NCBI GenBank assembly: GCA_036971475.1
Contig: JBAIZL010000376.1
Location: 901,501-965,500 of the forward strand
Direction: 5' to 3'
Source of the DNA: Prosapia bicincta
Lineage: Eukaryota > Arthropoda > Insecta > Hemiptera > Cercopidae
Length of the DNA: 64,000 nucleotides
The notes under the pieces are model-generated. The model saw nothing but the letters and a program-made list of their open reading frames with translations, was not told the DNA's origin and ran no database searches. The position numbers and the translations under genes were made by a program. Below are positions 34,734-47,100 of this stretch, in pieces (positions within the stretch are counted from its first letter, which is position 1; every line of letters begins with the position of its first letter).

Positions 34734-35600
34734 GAAGCCAATTATAACAGCAGGTCGTCGCCATCCAGCATTTTTGTAACTGAGCTGCGCAGAAACCGAA
34801 CGGGACGTCTACATTCATTGTGTATGTGGACGTCATGCCGACCCGAATGTGCCGAACTGAACATGCCGCCCGGCACAGGCCGATCGGTATAATACGGCAT
34901 AGTGTGGACACGGCTTAAGATGTTGCCATCTCTAGATGACTCAGGAGCCACAACTCCTGTCGCACAACTATTGACGATACTTTCAAGGAACTCCTGAAAG
35001 CTCTCAGACAACCAGAAGCAACTGCACCTCACAAAAAACGTGGTAAAGTTTCAGTTGAGCCTGGAAAACGTGTTTCTGTAGCAGATTTTCAAATCACAGA
35101 AAATCCACTTCAGGTCGAACCTACCGGTGGTGCTAGTACAAGCACTGACAATAGAAGCACTAGTAAGTCTAAAAAGAAAACAAAAATGTTAATTCTTCAT
35201 CATCTAAAGAAGAGTCAGAGTACTCTTTCAAAGATAGTGATGCAGAACTTATTCTATTTGACTCCGAAGAATCTGATATGGCAAACTATGCTCGAGAACT
35301 TGACAGTGACCTCCAGGTTGATGACTTTGCAATGGTGAAAGTATATGGGAAAACTAAAAATGTGTTTTGAATGTACATTAGGGAAATCTCTCGCCTTGAA
35401 GACAATGGTTATGTCGGAATATTTTTAAAGCAATCACTTTCTAACAACACATTTTTACTAACTGAAGATGAGTTCTTTTTCCTGAAGGACGATGTAATGA
35501 AGATACTAATGCCGCCAATTGAAGCATCTAAGTCTTCCTCTCGTATGAAAACTAGCATTAGCTTCCTTGATGATCTCAGTAATTTTATCATCTATTAATT

Positions 35601-38346
35601 AAATTAACTTCACTACCAATGATTTAGTTTGTCATTTGTAATTTGATATTTACATTATACATGATCGAAGGTCATTTTTGAAAGAGATCTCAAAGAGAGA
35701 CGGTGGGGTTTGTCAATCCTGAGAATTCCAGGGGGAGTCGTTCACCCGTTCGCCAGGGAGTGGCAGAGCTGGAAACTCCAAAGGAATGTGCTCGCCAAGT
35801 CAAACGAGCATTCCATTACGTGTCCGTTTTGTTAACCCTATAACTGTGGCATGCTGAACCGTTACAATTGCCACCTGGAAATGGTGTGGCCAGGGGGTTT
35901 TATCATTTTGTACACATACAACATAACATAGTATTAAACGTCTATTTAAATTGTTATAAAAAGATATTTCAATCGTCTAAAACAGATGTTTGACCCCCAT
36001 CTGACCGTAACCAAACATCTAGTTGTAACTGCACCCCCTACTTGAAGTTACAGCCCCATCTCGATATTATACTGCCTCATGGAAGAAGTTACAACCCCGT
36101 GGTTGAACCCAGGTGTACAAACATGACATCTTAGTGAAATTTTATGCGTTTGAAAAAAATGAGGTTTATAAAACAATATCTTAAGAGAACCTATCTATAT
36201 GCAGGCAGTTTACGGCATGTATTTTCACGTTGGAATAAAACAATTAAGGTTATTGAAAAAATTAATTTACAATAAATCTATTCACCTGAGTGTCTATTGC
36301 TGTCATCACTTGCAAGAGAAGTAAATTTATTTACTTGAAAATTTCATGAGACGTGGTTCTAAGATAGGTCGATCTGTTTTTGCCCATTGTAAGATAGCGA
36401 AATATTAGAAAGAAATATAATTGGGATAGATCTTACGGAGTGTCGCTGCAATTGTGGCGATACTAAGAACTAGAAAGAAATTTCTTAGGTTAAGATTAAA
36501 GTAAATTTTAAAAACACATTACTGTTGTTTTCACATTGACTAACTAGATGTATTGTTTTGTTTTTGAATGAACGGGAATAAAAATTTTACAATTGACTAG
36601 ACAACGAGAAAAGCCTGCAAAGCCGGAGGTCGTTTCCATGGCAACTGACGTTAAATGGCAATTGTTATTTAATGAAGCGATCTTTTATCTAAAGATTAAT
36701 TAGCTGACGATAATTAAATTTTAATTATTTTAACAAGATCGAGTAACTACTATAATTAATTCAAACGTTATATTAATGCATAATGATTAATTTCTTTTTA
36801 AATAAGAAACAAAATAATGAAAGCAATTTAGCATTTATGACGTCTTTGCTAAATGTTTAAAATGATTTGAAAATTAAAAATATAAAACTATTGTTGACGT
36901 AGACAGACTATGACTAGACAAGCGTCTTGATTTTGAAGAGAATTTGGTTACACTGTTCCTTCCATTGTAATATAGGCTGATTGTAGAGAACAAAACGTAT
37001 ACAGTATATAACAGACTTTTATACCGTTGCTTTGGTCATGAAATGAATTCATATATATTAAGGTAAAACTGAAAATTTAACTAAATACATTACAAATAAA
37101 ATGTGTAGATAATCCTTTATGAATTAAATATTTTACACAATTAGTTCAACTTTCCTTGTAAATTCTCATATTTATGAATTCACGTTGTTATTTGAAACTG
37201 ATGCAAAGTATAGTCAGAAAAAATTAATATGGAAGAACACGAAGAAGCACTTTCTTATAAATTATCCAGCTTATTTACGTTTTAGAAGATAGTTAGTTTC
37301 TTTATTGTAGTTATTTAAATTAGAACATTTTTATTCAACTCAAAGAGAAAACTCAGTCAGTGTATAAAAATGTTAATAAATAAAAGACGTTTACCCAATA
37401 TTTACCTCGGTTCAAATATATCGATTTACCTCGGTTCAAATAAGGAGAAAAAGTAGTAAGCGATGTAAAAAAAGTGTATTGAAAAAGACAAACAAAAGCA
37501 AAGGCGTAAAAGTATCATATTTCCGGACGTTTTACGTCACGTTTACAACAATGGCCAATGTTAGGTCGCAGCTCTGAAATATCGCACGCTTCTTATCGGC
37601 ATTATATTCATTTCTGTAAATTTTACGTCATGAGTAAACGACCGTTCATGCGTGATGGATTATCCTTCCCTATATTCCGGACCAGCGAGTTTAATCTCCG
37701 TTCGATAAAATCTTCATTCACAATACTTCATGATGAAGTCTATTCGCAGTAAAACTCACCACTAATGGAAGGAGGAACATGTCACGACCGAGAAGCGGAC
37801 GTGGATTTAGATCTTGTTCTGTTTATGAATGAGAAGGTTTGGAGCAGATAAGCTACTAAGAATTTCAACACAAATCCTTGTAATAATAGAGTATCTATAT
37901 TTTTACTTACATAACATCTCTGAGTTGTACACAGAACACAAAGTACAAACATTAATACAAGTTCACTAACATACATTATAACTCTAACAAAATCTACCCA
38001 TCATTCTCATGATTCGATTCTATCTTGCCAATTCGTGCCTTTTTATGCTGGTTACTCAATTGGCCTTCGCCCTATAGCTAACCTATCATAAGATCGCATG
38101 TGATGACTCGGGGAATTTTGAGGAGGACGAGCTAGGTTGAAGACTAAGGTCATGTTCGGGTTTAATAGGAAGACGTGGTCTACTTGGGAAATTTGAAAGG
38201 AAGTACTGATATCCGGGAATTTGCTATTATCTGAGGAATAGGCCATAGTGTGTCCCGTTTGGAAATTATTGGCATTACAAACAGTAATGTGGAAATATTG
38301 TGCAATAGTTGAGCAGTAGAACAAAATTTTGTTTAAAATTACAATA
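35601..38346. other. AT-rich region with a GC-richer block, no recognised gene
   Basis: Between 35690 and 36120 the composition is richer in G+C, with runs such as 'GGTGTGGCCAGGGGGTTTTA' and 'AACTGCACCCCCTAC'. It may be the non-coding end of the pogo-like element or another repeat. A short direct repeat 'TTACCTCGGTTCAAAT' occurs at about 37405 and 37430. No coding region recognised. Confidence 0.4.
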
Positions 38347-41300
38347 GTTTTTTTCCAGGCGAAAAACCTATTGAGGTTATCATCGCCTAACTAAAGTTGA
38401 ATTTTTTAAAACAATACTACATAAATAAAACTAATCACAATAAAACAAAATCAAAATAATGTTTAAAACTAATTGTAATAATCTAAAACTAAAGAACCTA
38501 AAATTATACAAAACTTAAAAATTATTAAATAGCTTAAGGTGACGTAAGAAAGCGAGGACACGGTCGATAGCCGTGACATCGTCTCTTAAAACCACCTTTA
38601 AACTACCTCGAAGATTGTAACGAATATAAAAATTTGTCAACTCATCACAATCAATCAGAATGTGCTTGATTGTGATGATACTTTTACAAAACGGACAAAG
38701 TGGGTAATTGTCATGTCTCATCAAGCATCCATGCGTTAACAAAGAGTGGCCGATGCGAAGTCGAGTAACCACCACTTCCTCCACACGATTCGAACGAACA
38801 GATGTCCTCCATGGTCGGACGGTACTTTTGATGTCCATCAGCTTGTTTCTATTTACATTTTGCCATTCTTCATTCCAAACAGAGAATAGTGTAGATTTAA
38901 CTTTGCATACAAAATCTGATGCCATCATACGTTGTGTCGATGGCAACACACCTGTAGCTTATTTTGCACCTTCATCTGCTTTAGTGTTTCCGAATATTCC
39001 ACAGTGACCAGGCACCCAGAGAAATGACACCTCGACACCTCGTAATTGGAGTCTGTGTATAGAGCACAAGATGTCTCCAACTAAAAGGTTCTTAGTGTAA
39101 ATTTCCTGAATAGCCTGGAGAGCACTTTTGGAATCACAACAAACAAGATATTTAGATTTTGCAAACGGAATTGATCTTAAAGCTTGGAAAAATGCATAAA
39201 GTTCTGCAGTAAAAACGCTACAGGCTGAGGGCAATCCGTAAGTGGAAGTTTGTCCTTCCATATAAAATGCACAACCTATCCCATTGTCCAGTTTTGAACC
39301 GTCTGTGAATATAGTCACAGTATGTTGGTGAGTTAGTTGGATCTGCAAAAACTCCTGACGATAAATAACGTCAGGAGTATTGTGTTTCAGGTACATGGAC
39401 AATGAGAAGTCACATTTTACCTTTTGGATTATCCATGGAGGGATGTAGCATGATGATCGTTCGAATATAGGTGGATGTTCTAAATTTAAATTGCTAAAAA
39501 TGCGCAACGTTCTTATTCCGAAGGGAGCAGTTGAACGTTGACGAACATTGTAACGATCCTCGAGGTAGTTATCAAAAACTGCTTTGAATGCCGGATGTTT
39601 AGGTTTACTTCGAAGACCAGTATAATATGAAATTTGTAGCATTTGACGTCGCATTGAGAGAGATGGTTTTCCAGCTTCAACTAGAAGGCTGGAGTTTGGG
39701 TTTGATCTAAAAGCACCAGTAGAAAGTCTAAGGCCAGCGTGATGTATTGAATCCAGGAGTTTCAGAACCGTAGGTCGAGCAGATGAGTAGGCTATACAGC
39801 CGTAATCTATGCGCGATCTTACAACGGCGCGATAGAAACGGAGCATACATGTTCTGTCTGCTCCCCAATTTGTACCACTTAGAACTCTCAACATATCCAA
39901 TATCTTGCTGCATCTCACCTTCAAATCACGAACATGTGGACTCCATGAAAGTCTTTTATCCAATAAAAGACCCAAAAATCTCACATTATCCGCGGTTTGA
40001 AGCCGCGTACAATCAAGATAAAGAATAGGTTCCTGGTGTTACCTGCGACGACTAAATGCTATACACTGGGTCTTCAAAGCCGAAAACTTGAAGCCCGTAG
40101 ATTTGGTCCACTCTTGCAATTTATTAATCACTAATCGTAAGGATCTTTCCGCTGTTGCCATACTTCTAGCAGCCACATATATACAAAAATCGTCTACAAA
40201 CAGGGAACAGTAGACCGGTGACTGTACATATGAAGTGGCGCTGTTAATAGCAACGGCAAACAGCGTCACACTCAAAACGCCACCCTGTGGTGCACCATTC
40301 TCTAGTTCGCAACGATCAGAATATATGCCTCCTAGACGTACACGAAAAGTCCCGTTATTGAAATAATTTAGTATAAAAGCAAGAATGTTACCTTGTATAC
40401 CCCATGATTTCAATACGTTCAAAATTCCTCTTCTCCATGCCATGTCATATGCGTTCTCAAGGTCAAAGAAAACCGCTACCAGTGTTTGTCGTAAGATGAA
40501 GGCATTCTGTATAGCTGACTCCAACAAAACCAATTGGTCAACTGATGAACGCCCTTGTCTGGAAACACACTGAACGTTAGAAAGAAGTTTGTTTCTAGAT
40601 ACCAGACAAGACGACGGTTGACCATCTTCTCCAGTAGTTTGCATAGCAGCTGGTCAGAGAGATGGGTCTGTAACTACTGGGATTATTTTTGTCCTTTCCT
40701 TGTTTTAGAATAGGAATTATTGTCGCTTCTAACCATGCATCGGGAAAACCGTGCTCCCCAAATATATCCGAAGGAGAACTACTTTTGCCGACGGTGGTAG
40801 ATTTTTAATCACGGAGTATACAATATCATCCGGGCCTGGAGCAGAATCCTTCGTTGACGAGATAGCTGACTCTAGTTCGTCGATAGAGAAATCGATATTC
40901 AAACAAGAATCTCCAGACAATCCAACGGTGAAAGGTAAGGCTTCCTGTTTACGTTTGTACACCTGTAAAGCGTCCTTGTATGCAGAAGATGAAGAATGTT
41001 TTGAAAACGATAATGCTAGCACATTGGCAATTTCCTCACAGTCCATGGTAATAACTCCATCAGAATGCCCTAATGAAAATAATGGCATCGGAACGGAAAT
41101 GCCACAGACTGATCGTAATTTCTTCCATACTGTGGATGGAGCTGTAGTTTTTGTAACTGTGCCAATGCACTGCGACCATGATTCTCGTTTACTTTGACTA
41201 AATATTCTCCGTGCTTTCGCACGGATGATTTTATATTTTTTCAGGTTTTCAATCGTTGGATGTCCCTTGAACTGGTTCAGAGCTTTTCTCCGTTGACGAA

Positions 41301-41602
41301 GGATCACAGTGCACTCATCATTCCACCACGGAACAGGTGGTCGTCGTGGTTTGGATGAGGTTTTCGGAATTGCCTTTCCGGCGGCATTCAAAACGGTTTT
41401 TGTAAATGAATTGACAATGTCATCAATGGGAGCCAAGTAATCCACGTTCAGTGATTCTAGATCTTGTGAAAATTGTTCCCAGTTGGCTTTTTTCAGGATC
41501 CAACGGGGATGTCGAACCCAACAGGGTGAGGAGTCACACAAAGAGATCTCAATAGGAATGTGATCGCTACTGTAAAGATCAGGCAATGCCGACCATTTTA
41601 GC
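38347..41602 (-). mobile_element. LINE-A copy 6, 5'-truncated at the end of the endonuclease
   Basis: Starts with a short T-run and an intact 3' terminal hairpin (38354-38385), then 3' UTR and ORF2 from its C-terminus back to about residue 200, ending near 41602. No target duplication is obvious. Close in sequence to the full-length copy 7. Confidence 0.9.
38515..41586 (-). pseudogene. LINE-A copy 6 ORF2 (RT + RNase H), frameshifted
   Basis: Begins at 'LPDLYSSDHIPIEIS' (last endonuclease motif, Asp-His present). Linker and RT start occupy 41586-40729. 'RQGRSSVDQLVLLESAI', 'VAVFFDLENAYDMAW' and the active-site 'SLFVDDFCIYVA' lie in 40644-40039. Thumb, post-RT and RNase H with 'FTDGSKLDNG', 'CCDSKSA' and 'WVPGHCGIFGNTKADE' lie in 39984-38959. 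The C-terminal knuckle is in 38949-38515. Four frames are needed, so it is inactive, but all RT and RNase H catalytic residues are still visible. Confidence 0.9.
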
Positions 41603-42340
41603 CATTTATATCAATTAATACTCCTATATTTATCAAGTTTACTCCTATATTACATGTTTCAAGCGTTGTTGAACTTACCGCTAGTACATAGGGGCAAAGG
41701 TGCTGTGAGTGTATGAAAGCGTACATGGTACAAGTTAATGACAGGCGTACATAAATATACAAAGCATATTTTTGGTAAATTTCGGTAAATTTGTCGATAA
41801 CTAAATAATTTATGTTTTAATTTTATTCTTATTTGTTTGTTTATTGTATTATTGTTGTGTTTATAAATTTGCAGTTGTTCCCTATTTTGCTATTTTGTAC
41901 TTCTTTTATTAGATGTATGTATTCTAATGTGTCATTCATTCTTGATTGCGTGTGTGCTGTTTGATTTGTAAGTGTTTGGTTTGTTCCTTGCATTTAGGTG
42001 TTCTTTATGTCTGTTTTTTAATTATTGTGTTTGCCAATGTATAATTTGTTACAACAGTCTGGGCACTTGATTTTATACATTCCGTTATTAAGCGTAGGTC
42101 ATACTTTTTCCGGTTGGTTTAATTATTTTGATTTCTGTATTACTTCCTGTATTTTTGTATATTATGTTGATATTGTTGTTTTCTAATAATTTCGTTATTC
42201 CTATTTCAGTTATATTGTATCGTGTGTATGTGTGTAGTCAGTTTTGTTGTTTTGTGGTTCACGTTTTACATGTTTTAATTTAGTTATTATATTAAATTCT
42301 AATTTACCTATTGTTTTTTATTGTATTAAGTTTTTGGGGC
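41603..42340 (-). pseudogene. Penelope-like element 3' part with GIY-YIG endonuclease relic
   Basis: Minus-strand translation at about 42086-42022 gives 'NGMYKIKCPDCCNKLYIGKH', the Cys-containing first strand of the GIY-YIG domain found at the C-terminus of Penelope-like proteins. Downstream phrases such as 'NQTAHTQSRMNDTLEYIHLI' (about 41975-41910) fit the rest of the domain. Several stops break the frame. The A/T bias matches the Penelope-like fragment at 18325-18960, so they may be one family. Confidence 0.7.
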
Positions 42341-42842
42341 TATTTGGTATAGCATTTGTTGTTATTTTCCTTTTTTTTAAGGGTTAGTCCTCGGCAACAC
42401 ACACACCTCACGGATGTCTATCTCTACTTCAAGTTAATGTGTGGCTGACTGATCTCGTCCTATGATGGCATGAGGAATATTGACCATTCAGAAAGGTTCA
42501 GCTACTCACCTAACCCACATGGTTCTCCCTCAATTACAACCCCACATTTATTAAGGTGTATGTGGCAATTTTATTATTCTAGAGTAGTACAGCATTCTAC
42601 AGCAGTGCAAGTAATTTATTCCCCCATAGAAGTAACATTAGCTCCTCCATTAGTTTCTGTCACGTATTACAAACCTCATAGCGATTCTGACTATAGAAAA
42701 TCTAGTTTGGGAGGTTCGTAATGGCAATAAGAGTCACTAAATAACATAAATTGCACGTGGAGGTGCTCAACTTAGGCTGTATTAATTAAATATTTAGCAT
42801 ATTGTTCAATATTAACAAATAAAAGAAGTACAAGAAACTCAC
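42341..42842. other. spacer, nothing recognised
   Basis: An 83-codon open frame (42470-42721, plus) has no recognisable domain. Confidence 0.4.
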
Positions 42843-43008
42843 AAATTATTAATTTATTCACTCAGACGCGTTTCAATGACGAAGTCATCATCATCACTGA
42901 GTATTTACACTATAAACTTTAATTTATAACTGGAGTCTGTAGTATCACCACTCACTGATGATGAAGACTTTGTCATTGAAACGCGTCTGAGTGAAAAATT
43001 ATTAATTT
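42843..43008. repeat. long inverted repeat with hammerhead-like core
   Basis: Arms 42843-42902 and 42950-43008 (about 60 bp, few mismatches, 47-bp loop). The right arm on plus reads 'CTGATGATGAAGAC', 'GTCATTGAAACGCGTCTGAG'. The left arm carries the same in minus sense with a neat TGAC-TTC-GTCA stem. Order CTGATGA-stem-GAAAC resembles a hammerhead ribozyme core, known from Penelope-like terminal repeats, and a Penelope-like 3' end lies 0.5 kb upstream. Confidence 0.7.
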
Positions 43009-43136
43009 GAGAGCTTGAGTGCATCTTTTGTTATTAACGTAACCTCACAAGCTAAGCTCAGAAAATAGTTGGTATAGTGTTTAATATTTAGAATATCTTT
43101 CAGTTATATTGTAGATTCCAAGAGTGTTTGGAATAG

Positions 43137-43240
43137 GACACGTACATACGTTATTCCCTAGTGCCACAGACTCCCTCGGTCTCTCTCACGCATCAAATTG
43201 AATCGCCTTACGAAACGACCGAATTGCGACAGATCCTGAA
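43137..43240. repeat. dispersed repeat R2, copy a
   Basis: Weakly but collinearly similar to 55826-55925: 'AGGACACGTACA.ACG', 'ATTCCC.AG', 'CTCTCTCAC.C.T.AAATTGAA'. Family unknown. Confidence 0.4.
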
Positions 43241-43420
43241 CTATTTTAACCAGTTTCGCGTATGCCATGTGTTTAGCTACAATTTCAGCAAAACAATGTT
43301 TGACTGTGTTACGAAATATATTCTGTCACAATTATGAGAACGTAGTTTCATTAAATTAAAGTTAATTGCCAACATTCATCTCAATAAAACTAATACATTG
43401 CAAATTAGCATCATATTAAT

Positions 43421-43982
43421 GCACCCTTTATACATACAATATAACCTTACTGACAATATCACAACACCTGAAAACAATAGAGTAAACATCTGAAAGGATT
43501 CATTTCTTTAAAAAAATGCACCCTTTATACATACAATATAACCTTACTGACAATATCACAACACGTAAACATCTGAAAGGATTCATTTCTTTAAAAAAAT
43601 GCACCCTTTACACATACAATATAACCTTACTGACAATATCACAACACCTGAAATCAATAGAGAAAACATCTGAAAGGATTCATTTCTTTAAAAAAATGCA
43701 CCCTTTACACATACAATATAACCTTACTGACAATATCACAACACCTGAAATCAATAGAGAAAACATCTGAAAGGATTAATTTCTTTAAAAAAATGCACCC
43801 TTTACACATACAATATAACCTTACTGACAATATCACAACACCTGAAATCAATAGAGTAAACATCTGAAAGGATTCATTTCTTTAAAAAAATGCACCCTTT
43901 ACACATACAATATAACCTTACTGACAATATCACAACACCTGAAATCAATAGAGAAAACATCTGAAAGGATTCATTTCTTTAA

Positions 43983-43986
<4 letters not shown>
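43421..43986. repeat. 97-bp satellite array, left part
   Basis: Unit starts ('GCACCCTTTA') at 43421, 43518, 43601, 43698, 43795 and 43892, so period 97 with one 83-bp deleted unit. Each unit ends in an A-run preceded by 'TTCATTTCTTT'. The array is interrupted at 43986 by the full-length LINE-A. Confidence 0.97.
43971..43986. repeat. target-site duplication of full-length LINE-A (left)
   Basis: TCATTTCTTTAAAAAA, identical to 49723-49738. Because the target is a tandem repeat, part of the identity could come from the array, but the element junctions fall exactly at these two copies. Confidence 0.85.
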
Positions 43987-44027
<41 letters not shown>

Positions 44028-44062
44028 CCAGGCGAAAAACCTATTGAGGTTATCATCGCCTA
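44028..44062 (-). other. LINE-A 3' terminal stem-loop
   Basis: In element sense: AGGCGA, UGAU, AACCU, CAAU loop, AGGUU, UU, UCGCCU, immediately before the poly(A). Both stems (6 bp and 5 bp) are kept in copies at 29490, 38354, 52384 and 54535, while the loop varies (CAAU or UUGAU-type). It resembles in position the 3' hairpins that some LINE reverse transcriptases recognise. Confidence 0.7.
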
Positions 44063-44178
44063 ACTAGAATTTTATTTTAAATAATTATTTCAAAATAGAA
44101 CTAACCAACTTAACAAAATAAAATAAATGTTTAATACTAAATGTAACTAAAAAGAAAGAAACTAAAATTATATATAAT

Positions 44179-47100
44179 TTAAATATTATTAAATAGATTC
44201 AGGTGGCGTAAGAAAGCGATGACACGGTCGATAGCCGTGACATCGTCCCTTAATACCACCTTTAACCTACCTCGAAGACCGTAACGTATATACAAATTTT
44301 CCAACTTATCACAATCAAGCAGGATATGCTTGATTGTAATATTATTTCTACAAAACGGACATAGTGGTGGATCCTCATGTCGCATCAACCATCCATGCGT
44401 TAACAAAGAGTGGCCGATGCGAAGTCGAGTAACCACCACTTCCTCCCTACGATTCGAACGAACAGATGTCCTCCATGGTCGGACGGTATTTTTGATGTCC
44501 CTCAGCTTGTTTCTATTTACATTTTGCCATTCTTCGTTCCAAACAGAGAATAGTGTAGATTTAACTTTGCATACAAAATCTGATGCCATCACACGTTGTG
44601 TTGATGGCAACATACCTGTAGCTAATTTTGCACCTTCATCTGCTTTAGTGTTTCCGAATATTCCGCAGTGACCAGGCACCCAGAGAAATGACACCTCGAC
44701 ACCTCGTAATTGGAGCCTGTGTATAGAGCACAAGATGTCTCCAACTAAAGGGTTCTTAGTGTACATTTCCTGAATAGCCTGGTGAGCACTTTTGGAATCA
44801 CAACACACAAGATATTTAGATTTTGCAGACGGAATTGATCTTAAAGCTTGGAAAATTGCATAAAGTTCTGCAGTAAAAACGCTACAGGCTGAGGGCAATC
44901 CGTAAGTGAAAGTTTGTCCTTCCATATAAAATGCACAACCTATCCCATTGTCCAGTTTTGAACCGTCTGTAAATATAGTCACAGTGTGTTGGTGAGATTG
45001 TTGAATCTGCAAAAACTCCTGACGATAAATAACGTCAGGAGTATTGTGTTTTAGGTACATGGACAATGAGAAGTCACATTTTGGCTTTTGTATTGTCCAT
45101 GGAGGGATGTAGCATGATGTTCGTTCGAATACAGGTGGATGTTCTAAATTTAGATTCCTAAAAATGCGCAACGTTCTTATTCCGAAGGGAGCAGTTGAAC
45201 GTTGACGCACATTGTAACGATCCTCGAGGTGGTTGTCAAAAACCGCTATGAATGCCGGATGTTTGGGTTTACTACGGAGACCAGTGTAATATGAAATATG
45301 TAGCATTTGACGTCGCATAGAGAGAGATGGTTCTCCAGCTTCAACTAGAAGGCTGGAGATTGGGCTTGATCTAAAAGCACCAGTAGAAAGTCTAAGACCA
45401 GCGTGATGTATTGAATCCAGGAGTTTCAGAACCGTAGGTCGAGCAGATGAATAGGCTATACAGCCGTAATCTATGCGCGATCTTACAACGGCGCGATAGA
45501 AACGGAGCATACAGGTTCTGTCTGCTCCCCAATTTGTACCACTTAGAACTCTCAACATATCCAATATCTTGCTGCACCGGGTCCTCAAATCACGCACATG
45601 CGGATTCCACGAAAGTCTTTTATCCAATAAAAGACCCAAAAATCTTACATTATCCGCGGTTTGAAGCCGCGTACCATCAAGATAAAGAATAGGTTCCTGG
45701 TGTTGCCTGCGACGACTAAATGCTATACACTGGGTCTTCGAAGCCGAAAACTTGAAGCCCGTAGATTTGGTCCACTCTTGCAATTTATTAATTACTAATT
45801 GTAAGGATCTTTCCGCTGTTGCCATACTTCTAGCAGCCACATATATACAAAAATCGTCTACAAACAGGGAACAGTGGACCGGTGACTGTACGTTTGAGGT
45901 GACGCTGTTAATGGCAACAGCAAACAGCGTCACACTCAAAACGCCACCCTGTGGTACACCATTCTCTACTTCGCAACGATCAGAATATATGCCTCCTAGA
46001 CGTACACGGAAAGTCCTGTTATTCAAATAATTTTTTATAAAAGCAAGAATGTTACCTTGTATACCCCATGATTTAAATATGTTCAAAATTCCTCTTCTCC
46101 ATGCCATGTCATATGCCTTCTCAAGGTCAAAGAAAACAGCTACCAGTGTTTGTCGTAAGATGAAGGCATTCTGTATAGCTGACTCCAACAAAACCAATTG
46201 GTCAACTGATGAACGTCCTTGTCTGGAACCACACTGAACGTTAGAAAGAAGTTTGTTTGTTTCTAGATACCAGACAAGACGACGGTTGACCATCTTCTCC
46301 AGTAGTTTGCATAGGCAGCTGGTCAGCGAGATGGGTCTGTAACTACTGGGATTAGTTTTGTCCTTTCCTTGTTTTAGAAGAGGAATTATTGTCGCTTCTA
46401 ACCATGCATCGGGAAAACCGTGCTCCTCGAATATACGGTTGTATATCCGAAGGAGAACTAGTTTTGCCGACGGTGGTAGATTTTTAATCATGGAGTATAC
46501 AATATCATCCGGGCCTGGAGCAGAATCCTTCGTTGACGAGAGAGCTGACTCTAGTTCGTCGATAGAGAAATGGTTATTTAAACAAGAATCTCCAGACACT
46601 CCAACGGTGAAAGGTAAGGCTTCCTGTTTACGTTTGTACACCTGGAAAGCGTCCTTGTATGCAGAAGATGAAGAATGTTTTGAAAACGATAACGCTAGCA
46701 CATTGGCAATTTCCTCGCAGTCCGTGGTCATGACTCCATCCGGATGCCTTAATGAAATTAATGGCATCGGAACGGAAATGCCACAGACTGATCGTAATTT
46801 CTTCCATACTGTAGATGGAGCTGTAGTTCTTGTAATTGTGCCAATGTACTGCGACCATGATTCTCGTTTACTTTGCCTAAATATTCTCCGTGCTTTCGCA
46901 CGGAAGATTTTATATTTTTCCAGGTTTTCACTCGTTGGATGTCTCTTGAACTGGTTCAAAGCTTTTCTCCGTTGACGAAGGATCACAGTGCACTCATCAT
47001 TCCACCACGGAACAGGTGGTCGTCGTGGTTTGGATGAGGTTTTCGGAATTGCCTTTCCGGCGGCATTCAAAACGGTTTTTGTAAATGAATTGACAATGTC

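Larger units (their letters stand above)
31694..34915. mobile_element. PIF/Harbinger element with two interlocked genes
   Basis: Termini are inverted repeats: left 'AAGGCGCGTCCACACTATGC' at 31694 and right (reverse complement) 'AGCCGTGTCCACACTATGCC' ending at 34915. They are flanked by TAA at 31691-31693 and 34916-34918, the 3-bp target duplication expected for PIF/Harbinger. Subterminal 'ATAGTGTGGACATGCCG'-type repeats recur at about 31830-31855 and in the right end. Inside are a plus-strand Myb/SANT-like gene and a minus-strand nuclease gene. The element sits within a pogo-like gene. Confidence 0.9.
31536..35600 (+). pseudogene. pogo/Tigger-like transposase C-terminus, split by a Harbinger element
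   Basis: The left part (about 31536-31691) reads 'YEATVKRISSLAY*KKLCEV' then 'SENIIAGFRKCGIVPL', the end of a pogo-type DDE domain. The right part resumes at 34916: 'LPSLDDSG', after a frameshift 'TFKELLKALRQPEATAPHKK' and 'GKVSVEPGKRVSVADF'. Then, from about 35210, comes an acidic stretch, 'DDFAMVKVYGKTKNVF', and 'GYVGIFLKQ....FLLTEDEFFFLKDDVMKILMPP' ending at 35598. This tail is common in arthropod pogo-like proteins. Stops and frameshifts show it is dead. DNA-binding and catalytic parts are absent upstream. Confidence 0.65.

Noticed and set aside
44330..44671. Plus-strand open frame of 113 codons conserved in several LINE-A copies (also 52685, 54854, 29791)
   Set aside because: It is the antisense shadow of the ORF2 C-terminus; conservation follows from the coding strand, and no domain is recognisable.
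46358..46975. 205-codon plus-strand open frame
   Set aside because: Antisense to the ORF2 linker/RT region of the intact LINE-A; composition and conservation are explained by ORF2.
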